Notes: generated by a model from the sequence alone, not told the origin. A DNA stretch of 64,000 nt from Molossus alvarezi (GCA_037176705.1 CM073895.1:4507051-4571050); one strand, 5' to 3'; shown: positions 33,255 through 44,992, counted from the first letter of the stretch. Numbers and translations: made by a program.

Positions 33255-33450
33255 CAAGGGCCACATTTCTTAGCTTGGTATTCAAGACCCTGTGTGTCTT
33301 TGTCTCATCCCATATTCCCAAACCTCTGCCTTCCAAATTGAAGCCCTCCATCCCAGCCCCTCCCGTCCCTCATGCCCTCCCACCCCTGCCCCTTCGCCCT
33401 TGGTGTATTCTCTTCCGGACAGCTCCACCCACGCAGCCCCAGGCCAACCC
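33255..33450 (+). repeat. L2 LINE fragment
   Basis: acatttcttagcttggtattcaagaccctg followed by a long C-rich stretch matches the L2 ORF 3' region order. Confidence 0.5.
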
Positions 33451-33459
33451 AAGTCCAAC

Positions 33460-35090
33460 TCTTCCCCGAAGCCTCATGCCGTTCTGCCAGCTGGAGAGCG
33501 GAGGTTCACCGTGGGTCTTGCAGTGGTTTTCAGAATGTGCTCCCAGGACCCTCCCTCTGTGACCGGGATGAGGGCTCAGCCCCTCCTGGCCACCCACCAA
33601 GCAGAGCTGCCTGTCGCGGGTCACTTTGGTTCTTTGTTTTCCATATATTATTTTCAAAACGGTTCTGTGGGGTGGAACTCGCTGTGCTGGAGAGCACCCC
33701 TGAAAATCCTATCCGGGATGTAATGACAACAAAGTGTCCAAAAAAGTCGTAGGGAGCTAATGGTCCTTGTTCAGGAAACACTTAGGCAAACAAAGCCCGT
33801 AACGCTTTTATCTAGATTTCCTAGAACTGTACTCATTGCGAGGGATAAACTCAATTATCAAAACTCATTGACTCCGAAAATGTAACTTCCATATACTCCT
33901 GCCCATTCCAATTTATCAGACAGCCAGCTGTTACGCTGTTAATGTAATCACGGCCTCCTGCGTTATTAATCTATTTTCTAAGTATGGAAGGACGGCCGGT
34001 TTTGAGTCCCTGATACAGATGTGGACACTTGCCAGGTCACATCTGGCCAGGGGTTTGCCGAACAATGACTGCATGAAGAAATCAATTCCTGTTTCCTTCA
34101 GGTGACCTCAGGGCCATTGTCTCAGTCTTGCTTTTCTCTGTTGTAACATAAAATTAAATTTCAGTCTTTGTGATTGATGCCGTGCTATTTCCTTCAGAAG
34201 TTAACAGCACATCTCATATGTTCGCGAGGTCCCCGTGAGGCAAGGAGGGGAACATCTGTAATAATGTCCTCGGAGAATTCAGCTCAGGTCCTTCTCCAAA
34301 GTTTGGAGCAAATTTCCTTGGACCTTTTTGCTTTCAAGGCCTGGCCAGATTGCCACCCAAAGGACTTAACGCTTCCTTTAAACTAGCCTTTCAATATCGA
34401 ATGTCAACCTGCGGATCTACAGATTTATTGAATGCCCACAGGGTAAGCAGATCGGGAAAGTGTGGCCAAGTCTTCCCCTTAGAAATACACCTGTTTTTCG
34501 ACGCTCCCTGCACCCCCCCCCCCCCCCCCCCCCCGCCAACATCCACACAGTTTTGCAGGCTCAGATTCCTGGATCTTTTCAGAGAGAAAGGCAAGTCCCT
34601 TCGAGTCAAAGTGAGGTCATTTATTCTGATTCAGGTGGATGTTATGTTGAGACGTGAACCTTTTCCTTCCCTCTGAAGGTACAATTCTTTTTTCTCATAA
34701 AATTCCATAACTAGATTCGTAAGTCTGTATCATCTACTTTCCTGTGTCTCTGATCAGTTACCATGGATATGGCTGTGGTTATCACAGTTCTCAGTAACTT
34801 ACAAGCTCTACTGTTGTGGGCTTCACCCACCGTCAGAACAGATCCGTTCCAAGCTCTCAGGGTAAACCTTGTTTGTTTGTTTTTAATTCTTTTTCATGGG
34901 AGTAGAAGGATTATAGATCCCGGGGAAACGGTGGGGAGGGGAAGTGGAACGAATTCGCCATATGCTTGTTTAGTATCAAACATTCCCAGCTCATCCTCAC
35001 TTGGAGCATAAATTTGGAATATGGGCTAAGCTTTGGAGACACTTCCCTCCGAGGTGGCTGAGTTTGGGGGACTTTTTCAATCATTCCCTC
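33460..35090. other. SINE-free stretch, candidate conserved noncoding DNA
   Basis: 33780-34200 is AT-rich and non-repetitive, with tgttaatgtaatcacggcc and cgttattaatct. No exon is recognised. Confidence 0.35.
34513..34534. repeat. Poly(C) tract of 22 C
   Basis: An uninterrupted C run within gctccctgca(C)22gcc, giving G22 on the other strand. Confidence 0.97.
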
Positions 35091-35272
35091 CCTCTCCCCT
35101 GCATGCTCACCACATCCCAGCGTAATTGCTTGTTAACCGTCTGTCTTTCTCCTCCCTGCCCCTACCTACAGCCAAGGCCTTGAGAGGGACTGAAGTTCAT
35201 TGTCGCATCCCCGGAGTCTGGCATCGTGGCTCAGGGCACAGAGTTCACACGTGTTGAGTGAAGGAATGGTTA
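35090..35272 (+). repeat. L2 LINE 3' end
   Basis: cattgtcgcatccccggagtctggcatcgtggctcagggcacag ... acgtgttgagtgaaggaatgg follows the L2 terminal order. Confidence 0.5.
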
Positions 35273-35369
35273 TTTTCTTGTATTTCTCTCCTCTTACTCA
35301 GCTGGAGTGCAGCTAAGTCTAGATTCCTTGTTTGAGACAGGGCTTTTCTGGTTGTAAAAAAAAAAGAGA

Positions 35370-35622
35370 GCCCTGGCCAGTTTGGCTCAGCGGTTAGAGT
35401 GTTGGCCTGCGGTCCGGAGAGACCCGGGTTCGGTTCCCGCTAAGGGCGCGTACTTCGGTTGCAGTTTGTCCCCGGCCCTGGTCGGTCGTGCGGGTGGCAG
35501 CCACTCGATGTGTCCCTTCACATCGATGTTTCTCTCTCTCTCTCCCTTCCTCTCTCTCCCTCCCACTCTATCTGTACAAAAAATGGAAAAATATCCTTGG
35601 GTGAGGATAAAAAAAAAAAGAG
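35370..35622 (+). mobile_element. Form A SINE, young-looking
   Basis: gggttcggttcccgctaagggcgcg; tail ccttgggtgaggataaaa. Followed by an (AG)n run. Confidence 0.95.
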
Positions 35623-35639
35623 AGAGAGAGAGAAAAGAC

Positions 35640-36500
35640 TCAAGGGGTGTGGGGGGGGGAGGAGAGGCCCACCTCCAGGCAAGGGACCCAGGGAGCGCTG
35701 GCCATGCAGGCTCGGGCATCGCAGCAGCTGGGGGGCTGTTCCGGGTCCAGGGCTGTCCTAGGGGCCCCAGGAGCAGGAGTGTGTGGGTTTTACTGTGCTC
35801 TGCCATTAGCACGGGTCAGCCAAGGCTGCGCGGGGCCTCTCTCTTCCCCGCTGTCCTGTTTCTCGCCTTTTGAGGTCAACGCCGTTCCTCTGTAGCTTCT
35901 GCCTACACGGGTTCTTCTCCCTCGTGACTTCAGGGGCACAAGGCCCGCTGCAGCCCTCTGACTTCTTTCTACGCTGTCATGTTTAGACGTCAGCTCGGAT
36001 GGTTACCTGCCCCTTCTCAGTTCTGTGGTGTCTTCTTCCTTCCAATACCCGGAGCAACAATCCAGCCCGCTCGTCTTTCTACTTAGTCACGATCGGCAGT
36101 CCCCAGCTCAGGCGCCCGAGGTCCCATCAAATCCAGCAAGTGGTCAGTGTCCTGGGCCAGGAACCATGGCTTCCCTTGGCAGCTTGCACCAAGGGCTGTG
36201 GGCAGGGCATCGGGGCTGGTCATTTAGGGTTGTCTCAGCAACCCCCTCCATTGTGTAGCAGCAATATGAGGGCGGGGGCCGGAGCTCAGCCGGGGGCCCA
36301 GGGGCTGCTGAAGCCCATCAAGGCGGTTTCACCTGCCCCATCCGTGCTAGCTTCTGGTCAAAGAGTCACAGGCTGAATAGACATGGGCAGTCCATGTGGG
36401 TCTAGAAACTGGTGCCATGTTGCCCCAGGGGAGACATGTGGCACGCCGAAATGTCCTTGCTCGTAGGGCAGGGCTGTGGAGGAAGGTGGTGGCCTCTCTC
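35640..36500. other. GC-moderate sequence without recognised gene
   Basis: Open frames on the forward strand at 35647-36376 have no recognisable domain. Confidence 0.4.
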
Positions 36501-36516
36501 GCTCTCTTTCTCGCTC

Positions 36517-36518
<2 letters not shown>

Positions 36519-36553
<35 letters not shown>
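36519..36553. repeat. (TG)n microsatellite
   Basis: About 17 TG units immediately before the following SINE tail. Confidence 0.95.
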
Positions 36554-36554
<1 letters not shown>

Positions 36555-36555
<1 letters not shown>

Positions 36556-36796
36556 ATCCTCACCCGAGGATATTTTTTCCATTGATTTTTTTAGAGAGAG
36601 TGGAAGGGAGGGAGGGAAAGAGAAAGAGAAACATCAATGTGAGGGACACACATCGATTGGTTGCCTCCTGAATGCACCCCAATCGTGGCTGGGGATGAAA
36701 CCTGCAACGCTGGTATGTGCCCTTGACCGGGAATCGAACCTGCGACCCTTTGGTGCACAATCTGACGCTCTAACCACTGACCCACACTGGCCAGGC
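36555..36796 (-). mobile_element. Form A SINE
   Basis: Reverse tail taatcctcacccgaggat, head gacccacactggccagg. Confidence 0.92.
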
Positions 36797-36811
36797 CAGA
36801 GGTGGTTTCTT

Positions 36812-37309
36812 TTCTTTTAAAAAAATGTGTTTTGTTTGCCCTGGCTGGTTAGGCTCAGCGGTTAGAGCGTCGGCCTGCGGTCCTGAGAGACCCGGGTTCG
36901 GTTCCCGCTAAGGGCATGTACCTCGGTTGCAGTTTGTCCCCGGCCCTGGTCGGTTGTGCGGGTGGCAGCCACTCGATGTGTCCCTTTCACATCGATGTTT
37001 CTCTCTCTCTCTCTGTTCCTCTCACCCCCCCCCCCCACTCTACCTGAACGAAAAATGGAAAAATGTCCTCGGGTGAGGATAAAAAAAAAAATGTGTTTTT
37101 CTTTATTGATTTTTTTAGAGAGAGAGAGAGGAAGGGAGAGGGAGAGAAGAGAGAGACAACAATGAGAGAGAACATCGATTGGCCGCCTCCTGCATGCCCC
37201 CCACTGGGGATCAGGCCCACCACCTGGACATGTGCCCTGACCGGGAATTGAACTGGTGACCTCTTGATGCAGGGGTCGACACTCAAGCACTGAGCCACAC
37301 TGGCGGGCA
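36812..37309 (-). mobile_element. Form B SINE split by a forward SINE
   Basis: Tail remnant at 36819-36837 and body plus head at 37091-37309. Outer TSD gaggtggtttctttt / gcagtggtttctttt. Confidence 0.88.
36838..37090 (+). mobile_element. Form A SINE, young-looking, inserted in form B
   Basis: gggttcggttcccgctaagggc, C-run at about 37025-37038, tail cctcgggtgaggataaaa. TSD aaaaatgtgttttg / aaaaatgtgttttt. Confidence 0.95.
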
Positions 37310-37319
37310 GTGGTTTCTT

Positions 37320-38200
37320 TTCTGTGGACATTGTTGTGCACAGGAGTTGGACTCAGAGGCTGCTGAGCCATTTCTGCGTCCACCCCAAGGATGATGTCAC
37401 TGCCCAAGAGGGCAGACCCCAGAGCCAGGCAGGGAAACTGAGCCAGAGCCAGTGGTGTAGGCAGGTCTGGAAGCCCACCCTTTCTCTTGACCTCCAGGCG
37501 TGTGTGTGGGCTGATACATTTCCTATTGCTGACGTCAGTTTGTGGCGAGTGAGTGAATTTGCCGTGGAAAGCACTGAACGAGTGGGGCAGGAGGCGGGAG
37601 GGAATGTGGGGGCGTCTTTGGGCATGGGGGGCAATGGGTCCCAGCCATGCTTCAAGCGGTTAATTCGGAGTATCAGCGGGAGCAGGGCCGGCTTCACACT
37701 GGTCCTGTGCTTGGCTTAATGCTGGGCTACTGCTGTCTTGAAATTCCTAAACATTTAAAAAATGACAGCCTGCGTATTATTTTGCTCTGGCCTCACAAAT
37801 TATGTAGCCAGTCCCGGGCAGGTGCTCCAACAATGTATGGAATAGGACTTGTGAACTGCAAAGCATTATACAAAGCATTGTTGGTTATTATTTGTAAACC
37901 TCTTATCCCTCCCCGCAGGGACCAATGATAGGGTGGGGACCTCCTCGCTCTGCTGTGGTGGATCTTCCTGCCGGGCAGGCTCAACCCCACTGTCTGCTGC
38001 CTGGCCCCCAATCACCTGCATGGACCCCCTGGGCTCTCAGGGGAATATGGAAGGAGAGGCGAGGAATCCCTGCTGAGAGAAGTTTCTTTCTTTTCCATTC
38101 CTAGGAGTTTGGGGAAGTATATGGCTAAAGTAAAAGTTTAACTGTTGGATTGTTTAACTGCTAACCAAACAAGCAAAGTCAACACAGACACACACAGAGG
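37320..38200. other. Repeat-poor, no recognised gene
   Basis: Unclassified; non-repetitive DNA at 37700-37920. Confidence 0.4.
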
Positions 38201-38202
38201 CA

Positions 38203-38231
38203 GACACACACACACACACACACACACACAC
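38203..38231. repeat. (CA)n microsatellite
   Basis: About 14 CA units, 107 bp upstream of a TG run, so the two form a potential inverted pair. Confidence 0.95.
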
Positions 38232-38335
38232 TATGTTTGCTCGGCCTGAATTAAATCTACTGCCCTGTTTGCAATCTTCCTCTGTTCTTCAAGGACCTAT
38301 CTTCCACTCATGGCTGAATTGTCCTCTCTTTCCCC

Positions 38336-38337
<2 letters not shown>

Positions 38338-38378
<41 letters not shown>
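38338..38378. repeat. (TG)n microsatellite
   Basis: About 20 GT units. Confidence 0.95.
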
Positions 38379-38380
<2 letters not shown>

Positions 38381-38429
38381 TCGTGTCTCAGGTGGAAAAA
38401 ATGGCTGTCTGCTTCAGCCTGTCATTTCA

Positions 38430-38680
38430 TCCTGCTAATGTTGTTATTGAGTGAGTGTTACTTGGGAGATAATTAATGCATCCCATTTTAGTGCAAAAAT
38501 ATACCTTGTCCCAGGTCACATGACAAATGTAACCATAAAAAGTTTAAAATGCTATTATTTTAAAATTTATTTTCTCATAAAAATGGTTCCTGAAATGATC
38601 ATAATTTGAATAACTTACTCTCCAGTTATAATGCATTATGCCCTGGCACAGGTCCAGGTGTGGTGATCCCCGAGCTGAGC
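38430..38680. other. AT-rich unique stretch, candidate enhancer
   Basis: Several TAAT/ATTA cores (gctaatgttgttattg, gataattaatgcat, aatgcattatg) and a caggtcacatgac site, with no repeat match. Confidence 0.3.
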
Positions 38681-39002
38681 CGGATCTCAGTCGGAGGCGG
38701 GATGCTGCAGTCACCACCTCTATTAGCATCTTCTTGGGAGGCTCAGTTCTGTGTCTGGTCCACTTTGCATCCACCTGAAACCCAGGTGGCAGCGTCCATT
38801 TTCCACTCTTTCCTCCCTCCCCTGAAATGGCCTTTCTTTGTGAAATGACTGTCGAAGTGTAGGGATTTGTAAAGAGGGGACTTTAATTGTTAAAGGAGAG
38901 TGCACAGTAGCAGCTGCCATCCTTAGGACCAAAGTCCCCTTTGTGCTTTGTCAGTGATTCTTAATCTCCACTTTGGGGATGGTGACGAAGGAATGTCCAC
39001 CC

Positions 39003-39207
39003 TAGCCAGGCTAGAGTGGCTCAGTGGATTGGGCATTGTCCTCGGACCGAGAGGTCCCGGTTTGGTTCCTGGTCAGGGCACATCTGGGTTGCGGGCTTGA
39101 TCCCCTGTAGGGGGCGTGCAGGAGGCAGCTGGTGGGTGTTTCTCTCCCACCTGGATGTTTCTCTCTCTCTCTTTCTCTAAAAAATCAATAAAAACATATT
39201 TTTAAAA
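39003..39207 (+). mobile_element. Form B SINE, diverged
   Basis: Head agccaggctagagtggctcagtgg, end aaaaaatcaataaaaac. TSD aatgtccaccct / aatgtccagcct. Confidence 0.88.
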
Positions 39208-39450
39208 AAATGTCCAGCCTATAAAAAAGTCTTATTAGAGTTTATTTGAGCCAAAATTTTGAATACATGCCCAGAAGCAAGATCTCAACAGACTGAGAAA
39301 ATTCCCCAGAGAAGGACAGTTTTGCAGTTTCTTTTATACGTTTAGAATCAAAGGAGGAGACATAAGGAGGGCACATAAAATCCAACGGTGGTAGATTAGG
39401 CAGGTGGGAGGAAGCAGGGTGGAGAAATCTCTCGGCTAAAAAGCAAAATG

Positions 39451-39655
39451 GGCCCGGCCAGTGTGGCTCAGTGGTTGAGCTTCGACCCACGCACCAAGAG
39501 GTTGCCGGTTCGATTCCCAGTCAGGGCACATTGCCCAGGTTGTGGGCCCGATCTATGCAGGAGGCGGCCAATCGACGTTCTCTTTCTTTGATGTTTCTAT
39601 GTCTCTCTCCCTCTCCTTTCCTCTCTCTCTAAAATCAATAAGGAAGGGGGGGGGA
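39451..39655 (+). mobile_element. Form B SINE
   Basis: Head cccggccagtgtggctcagtgg; part of the CCCAGTGGGG body is deleted (gcccgatctatgcagg). Confidence 0.9.
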
Positions 39656-40250
39656 AGCAAAGTGGAGAAACATTCTTCTTTTACCTTGGCGGATACAGGA
39701 CAGGTGCTGTTCAGCAGTTACAGCACTTAGAGACAGGAAGCGGGCAACAATGAAGGTTCTCTAGTTTCCTGTTCTGATGCCGGTGGTTATGCCTTCAAGG
39801 GTCCAGAAAAGAAAATGACTCTGACATTTCAAAGGGCTGTTATCCTAGATGCACAAAGACCATAGACAGGGCTCACTTCAGCAAAAGATTGACCTTTGCG
39901 GAGAGAGCTGTAGGCCTGGGACGTGATTACCTGCCATACTTGTGGGAATTTACGATCAGACCAGCTGGTGTGGTTGGTTACTACTGGTCACTAAGCTGGT
40001 CAAGCCTGCCATGTAGCCACCGTGACCTTGTTGGTTGATTACATAACCCCTTTTTCAATCACAGGGACCCCTCCGCCCCGCCCCCTGAGCTTGTCTGACT
40101 TCAGAGTCATCGGCAGTGCTCAGAAGCAGGAAGTCCCTGGTCATCGTTCAGTGATGAGCCCCTGGTGCAGGGTGAGAGTGAGGGAGAGGTTGCCACCTCA
40201 CAGGGCTGCACCTACGCTAATGACAGCAAAATAGCACGCGTGTCCCTGCT
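39656..40250. other. Unclassified sequence
   Basis: No exon or repeat confidently recognised. Confidence 0.4.
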
Positions 40251-40365
40251 GTGCACCCTGCTGACCCTGCGGCTTGCCGAGTGCCAGGCACTGTGCTGGC
40301 AGCCACACCCATATATCGTGTCATTAACCTTTGCAGCCATCCTGGGGGAAAGGATACTTGTTTCC
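40250..40365 (-). repeat. MIR fragment
   Basis: cttgccgagtgccaggcactgtgctggc ... tgtcattaacctttgcagccatcctgggg, the reverse of MIR. Confidence 0.55.
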
Positions 40366-40835
40366 CATGGCTGGAAGCAAGTGGCCTAAAACAACACACA
40401 TTCGTTATCTTAAGGTTCTGGAGGAAATGGGTCAGAGGGGGTTAAAATCAAGGCTTGTGCAGACCTGCGTGCCTTCTGGAGGCTCCGGGGGAGAATCCCT
40501 TCTCTTGCTTTTCCAGCTTGTGGGGGCCCCTGCGTTTCCGTGGCCTGCGGGTCCTGCTTCCATCTTCCCGGCCAGGAGCACAGCGTCTTCACATCTCTCT
40601 GACCTCTGCTTCATCATCACATCTGCTTGCCTGCCTCTGGTCCTCCTGATTCCCTCTCCTGAAGACTTGTGATGACACTGGCTCACCCAGATAACCCAGG
40701 CTAATCTCCCTAAATCAAGGTCTTTAATGTAACCGCACACACAAAGATCCTTTGGCCCCGTAAGGTCATACAGTCTCGGGTTTGGGGGATGTACCTTTTC
40801 TGGGGCCATTATTCTGCCCACCACGGAAAGTCCCC
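40366..40835 (-). repeat. MaLR-type LTR or related ancient repeat, reverse
   Basis: gtggcctaaaacaacacacattcgttatc, aaatcaaggcttgtgcagacctgcgtgccttctggaggctc, cccagataacccaggctaatctccc, ggccattattctgcccacca. This is the reverse of the type seen at 26525. Confidence 0.6.
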
Positions 40836-40863
40836 ATTATTAGTCTGTTTACAAATAAAATAG

Positions 40864-41113
40864 GGCCCTGGCCAGTTTTGCTGAGTGGTTAGAGCTTCGG
40901 CCCTCGGACCAGAGAGTCCCGGGTTTAGTTTTTGCTAAGGGCACGTACCTCGGTTGCAGTTTGTCCCCGGCCCCGATTGGGGTCGTGTGGGTGGCGGCCA
41001 GTTGACGTGTCTCTCTCACATCAGTGTTTCTCTCTTTCTCTTCCTCCCTCTCTCCATCCCGTTCTATCTGAAGATAAATGCAAAAATGTCCTCAGGTGAG
41101 ATAAAAATAACAA
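40864..41113 (+). mobile_element. Form A SINE
   Basis: Head ggccctggccagttttgctgagtgg, tail cctcaggtgagat. Flanks ttacaaataaaataggg / aacaaacaaataagg. Confidence 0.9.
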
Positions 41114-41117
41114 ACAA

Positions 41118-41200
41118 ATAAGGAAGGACCTGCCCAAGGTCACACAGCTGATGCGAAACATCTGGAACTTGAACCCCAGTGTGTCAGACCCCCTGGCTTA
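41118..41200 (-). repeat. MIR fragment
   Basis: ggacctgcccaaggtcacacagctgatgcgaaacatctggaacttgaacccc is the conserved part of reverse MIR. Confidence 0.7.
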
Positions 41201-41549
41201 CCCATTTGGGTCAGTGGGTATGTACCCTTTCTGCAATGTAGTTAATAGGTACCAGCACCCCATAAACCCACAGGGGGTCCTGGGAAGTGCCCACACTGAG
41301 GGAAATTCTCCCATGTGACGAACACAAACCCATGGGCAGGCGGCTGCAATGCCAACCTGCACAGCAAGGCCAGGATTCAGAAAACATGCTCCCTCCTCCA
41401 AACCTCACCACGTCTAGTGGCCCGCTGCCGTTAGCCTCACCTGCAGCCCTGCCCCTATCTGCTGTCTGTGCCTGGTGGGGTTTGTTTCATCCCTGCTTAC
41501 CTGGGACCTGGTTACAAATATAGTCTCTGCTCCCCACTCCACTCCCCAG

Positions 41550-41640
41550 ACCCGCTGAATCAGCACCTGCATTTTAGCCAGCTCCCCTGGCGATTCACAC
41601 GCACATTCAATTTTGGGGAGCTGGAGTCTAGGGGGCCCTT
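41550..41640. repeat. hAT-Charlie-like fragment
   Basis: gacccgctgaatcagcacctgcattttagccagctcccctggcgattcacacgcacattcaattttg matches a common nonautonomous hAT end (MER20/MER58 type). Confidence 0.5.
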
Positions 41641-42285
41641 TTCCACCTGGGCTGCCTCCTCACCATACCTCCTCTCCTCCGCAGGTGTCTGGGGCTTCAG
41701 CCCAGCAGCCCTGGGCCGGGAGAGCAGGAGGGGAATGTTGATGCTGCTCTTTTTGTTGTTGCTTCTGGCAGCAGAAAAAACACTGCCTGGAGCGCACCCT
41801 TAGCCCTGCAGCTGGTGGGGGCGGTGACTCTGTGGTCGGCACGCCTGGGGGCCCCACCAGGTCCTCCTGCTGCTGTCTCTGGCCTGGCCAGCAGCTGGCC
41901 AGCCAGGCCCTCCTCCTGGGCACCAGGGAGAGGACGGGGCGAGGTGTGAAAGGACTTTGACCTTGGTGTTTAGTCCGATCCGTCTCACTTTGAAAGTGCT
42001 TCAACATGTTGGCCTCTACGTTCTGAGCACTGTGGTGTTTTGGCAGAGTGGCTGATAAGTATTTTTAGTTCCTTCCTCCTTAATGTTTGCCAGAAAACCA
42101 CAGTCATTACTCATGAGCAGGGCAAGCTTCCTCCCTCCCCGTCTCCAGAAGAGCCCAGGTTTGCCCTCCGATGCCCACCGAGGGGCCGCTGCCCTGGGCT
42201 TCGAAGCTGGCTCTGATCTCAGCATAATGCTAACACCTACAATAAAGCACACCGCTGTGTCCTCTTTTTAAAGCACAAGCCCTGA
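41640..42285. other. No recognised gene
   Basis: GC-moderate. Open frames at 41660-42252 lack known domains. Confidence 0.4.
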
Positions 42286-42665
42286 GCTTTTTAAAAAATT
42301 AATTTTTAAAATTGTAGTAAAATATACATAAACATAAAGTTGACCATTTTAACTGTTTCTAAGTGCACGGTTTAGTGGCATTTAGTACATTTGCTTTGTT
42401 GTACAGCCATCAATCACCATCCTTTTCAACTTCCCGGACTGAAACTCTGCCCCATTAAACACTAAGCCCGAGTCCCCTCGCCCCTAGGTGCTGGCCTCCA
42501 CCCTTCCACTTTCCACTTCTTGTCTGTAAATGTGACGCCTCTCGGTCCCTCATACGAACGGACTCGTACAGTGCTGTCCTTTGTGATGGGCACGTTTCAC
42601 TTTGGCATGATGTTTCCAAGGTTCATCCATGCTGTAGCATCCTACGTTTTTGTTTTTCTTAACCA
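42285..42665 (-). mobile_element. L1 3' fragment, reverse
   Basis: aaagttgaccattttaactgtttctaagtgcacgg, ttgttgtacagccatcaatcaccatcc, ttcccggactgaaactctgccccattaaacac, aaggttcatccatgctgtagcatcc. Confidence 0.8.
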
Positions 42666-43760
42666 CTCATCTAATTGATAAAAGCAATGCTAAGTTAAAG
42701 TACAAGTCCATTTTTTGTTTTAGGCAAGTCATTTCTGGTTTGTCCTAGCACATGTTCTCTGGGGCAGGGTAGCATCTGCTCCCAGAAAAGGGGTCGCCAA
42801 TGAGGAGCGGGCCAGATGCCCACCACCCCTCGGCTCCTGCGCGGGAGCCGTCTGGGGAGAGCTGGTTTGGCACCATCAGCCAGGAGAGTGAAGTCCACAG
42901 GACCGGGGCTTAGACATCTTTCCACAAATGCCAAGATGCCAATTACTTCTGCCAAGGGGAGGGTGCCTGCATCCTCAGCATCTTCCATTCTCGTTCCCCG
43001 TGCGGATCTCATTTTTAATGGCTGTACCTCGCAGACCACAAGAGACGAGGCTCCCTCTGCAAAACCTCGCCATTGGTGGAGGAATAATGGCCCCAAGGAT
43101 CTAGTTCAGTAAACACAGGGTTCTTTTGTGATGCGCTTTCCAAATGAAGCTCACACTTTGGGATTAATTAAACTCTTTTCGAGCTGCCTGCCAGTGTAAC
43201 CTTTCTTTTATGCTTCTTAGGGGGCACCCAATGTAAAAAGTCAAATCTATTATGTTCATGACTTGGAGGGAAAGAGCTGGGGCAAAATTACCTTACACAC
43301 TGTTTTTAAAAAAACGTCTTTCTAAGTATCAGCTCAAACGAAGAGCTCTCTGTGCGTTAACTAAACAACAGATTCAACCCAGAAGAACAGTGGTTTGGAA
43401 TTAACGCCACAGAGACCACGATGACCGTGTGAACCCCACCTTCTCGGCCCACTTCGGGGGGACACTAAAGAAGTATGAGCGAGTTGCGTGCTGACGGTTC
43501 AGGCTGTAGCCCACGTTCTCGTTCCAATCTTTCTGCAATTTGGAGTGCCTGACACTTCATTAGCTTTACAGTTAATTCTCTTCACCGGTCCTTTTCTGAC
43601 AGTGTCTTGTCTGATCTCTCAGCTGGTTGGCAAACATCTGTATCAATCATTACCCTAGCTCCAGCCCGGACAGGGTCATCTGGCCACAGAGGGAGACAAG
43701 ATTTCAGTGTGGGGACAGTTTCCGGGAAGAAGCTTAGTCCACAGGCTCCAGGATTGCCTT
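42665..43760. other. SINE-free stretch, candidate conserved noncoding DNA
   Basis: 43120-43420 is non-repetitive, with tgatgcgctttccaaatg, gggattaattaaac and gcaaaattacctt. No exon recognised. Confidence 0.35.
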
Positions 43761-43769
43761 TTATTTATT

Positions 43770-43945
43770 ATTATTTATTTTATTTTATTTTTTTTTTTTA
43801 TTTTTTTAATCCTCAACCCCACCTGCACGACCAACCAGGGCCGGGGACAAACTGCAACCGAGGTACGTGCCCTTAGCGGGAACCGAACCCGGGTCTCTCT
43901 GTACCGCAGGCCGACGCTCCAACCGCTGAACCAAACCGGCCAGGG
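43770..43945 (-). mobile_element. Form A SINE with internal deletion
   Basis: Reverse tail tttaatcctcaacccc joins directly to cacctgcacgaccaacc, losing the GA-rich tract. TSD ccaggattgcctttta (43749 and 43946). Confidence 0.93.
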
Positions 43946-44027
43946 CCAGGATTGCCTTTTAAAGCTTCCCTTTTCCTGGCTTCAATTTCTAGGAGCTTTG
44001 AAAAAATGCTTCCATTAAAAAAAAAAT

Positions 44028-44065
44028 CTATCTATCATCTATCTATCTATCTATCTATCTATCTA
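44028..44065. repeat. (ATCT)n microsatellite
   Basis: About nine ATCT units after an A-run. Confidence 0.9.
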
Positions 44066-44071
44066 ATATAT

Positions 44072-44305
44072 AGTTAATCCTCACCTAAAGATGTTTTCCA
44101 TTGACTTTTAGAGAGAGTGAAGGGGAGGGAGAGAGAAAGAGAGAAACATTGATGTGAGAGACATTGATTGGTTTTCTCCCTTATGCACCAAATGGGGGCC
44201 AGGATCCAAACTGCAACCCAGGTACATGCCCCTGACTGGGATCGAACCCGCCACCCTTTGGTACAAGGGCTGACGCTCCAACCATTGAGCAACACCTGCC
44301 AGGGC
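44072..44305 (-). mobile_element. Ves-type SINE, older
   Basis: Reverse tail gttaatcctcacctaaagatg, head gagcaacacctgccagggc. Confidence 0.85.
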
Positions 44306-44317
44306 AAGAAAAATATT

Positions 44318-44533
44318 TTTTTTCCCCATTTTTTGTTCAGGTAGAGTGGGAGGGAGAGAGAGGAAGAGAGAGAGAGAGAAACATCGACGCGAAAGGGACA
44401 CATCGAGTGACTGCCACCCGCACGACCGACCAGGGCCGGGGACAAACTGCAACCGAGGTACGTGCCCTCAGTGGGAACCAAACCCTCAGGATCGCAGGCC
44501 GACGCTCCAACTGCTGAGCCAAACCGGTCAGGG
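44318..44533 (-). mobile_element. Form A SINE
   Basis: TSD gcaagaaaaatatttttt / gcaagaaaaataattttt. The tail hairpin region is missing (starts ccccattttttgttcag). Confidence 0.92.
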
Positions 44534-44749
44534 CAAGAAAAATAATTTTTGAAAAACACATTATATCAAAGTAACACACACAGCAACAAATAAGAATGTA
44601 GAAAAGAGATAATGTTACAAAATAGCATTGCTACTCAAGTCTCCTCCTAAAAGTGACTGGAACTGTTGCTTTAATTGTTCTGGTGCACCCTCTGAGGGAC
44701 TATGGTTATACTCCTACTGTTTGGTTTATCAATTTGGGGCACTATCTCT

Positions 44750-44992
44750 TTTTTTTTTATCTTCACCCGAGGACATTTTTGCATTTATCTTCAGATAGAG
44801 CGAGAGGGAGAGAAGGGGGAAGAGAGAGAGAAACATCAATGTGCGAGAGACACATTGACTAGTTGCCACCCACACAACCCCAACTAGGGCCGTGGACAAA
44901 CTGCCACCGAGGTATGTGCCCTTAGCAGGAACCGAACACAGGACTCGGTCCATGGGTTGACGCTCTAACCGCTGAGCCAAACCGGCCAGGGC
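44750..44992 (-). mobile_element. Form A SINE
   Basis: TSD ggggcactatctctttt / ggggcaccgtctttt. Confidence 0.93.

Noticed and set aside
35382..35873. Open frame of about 163 codons beginning MAQRLECWPAVRRDPGSVPAKG
   Set aside because: The same peptide-like start recurs at many sites because it is a frame through the form A SINE head. Not a gene family.
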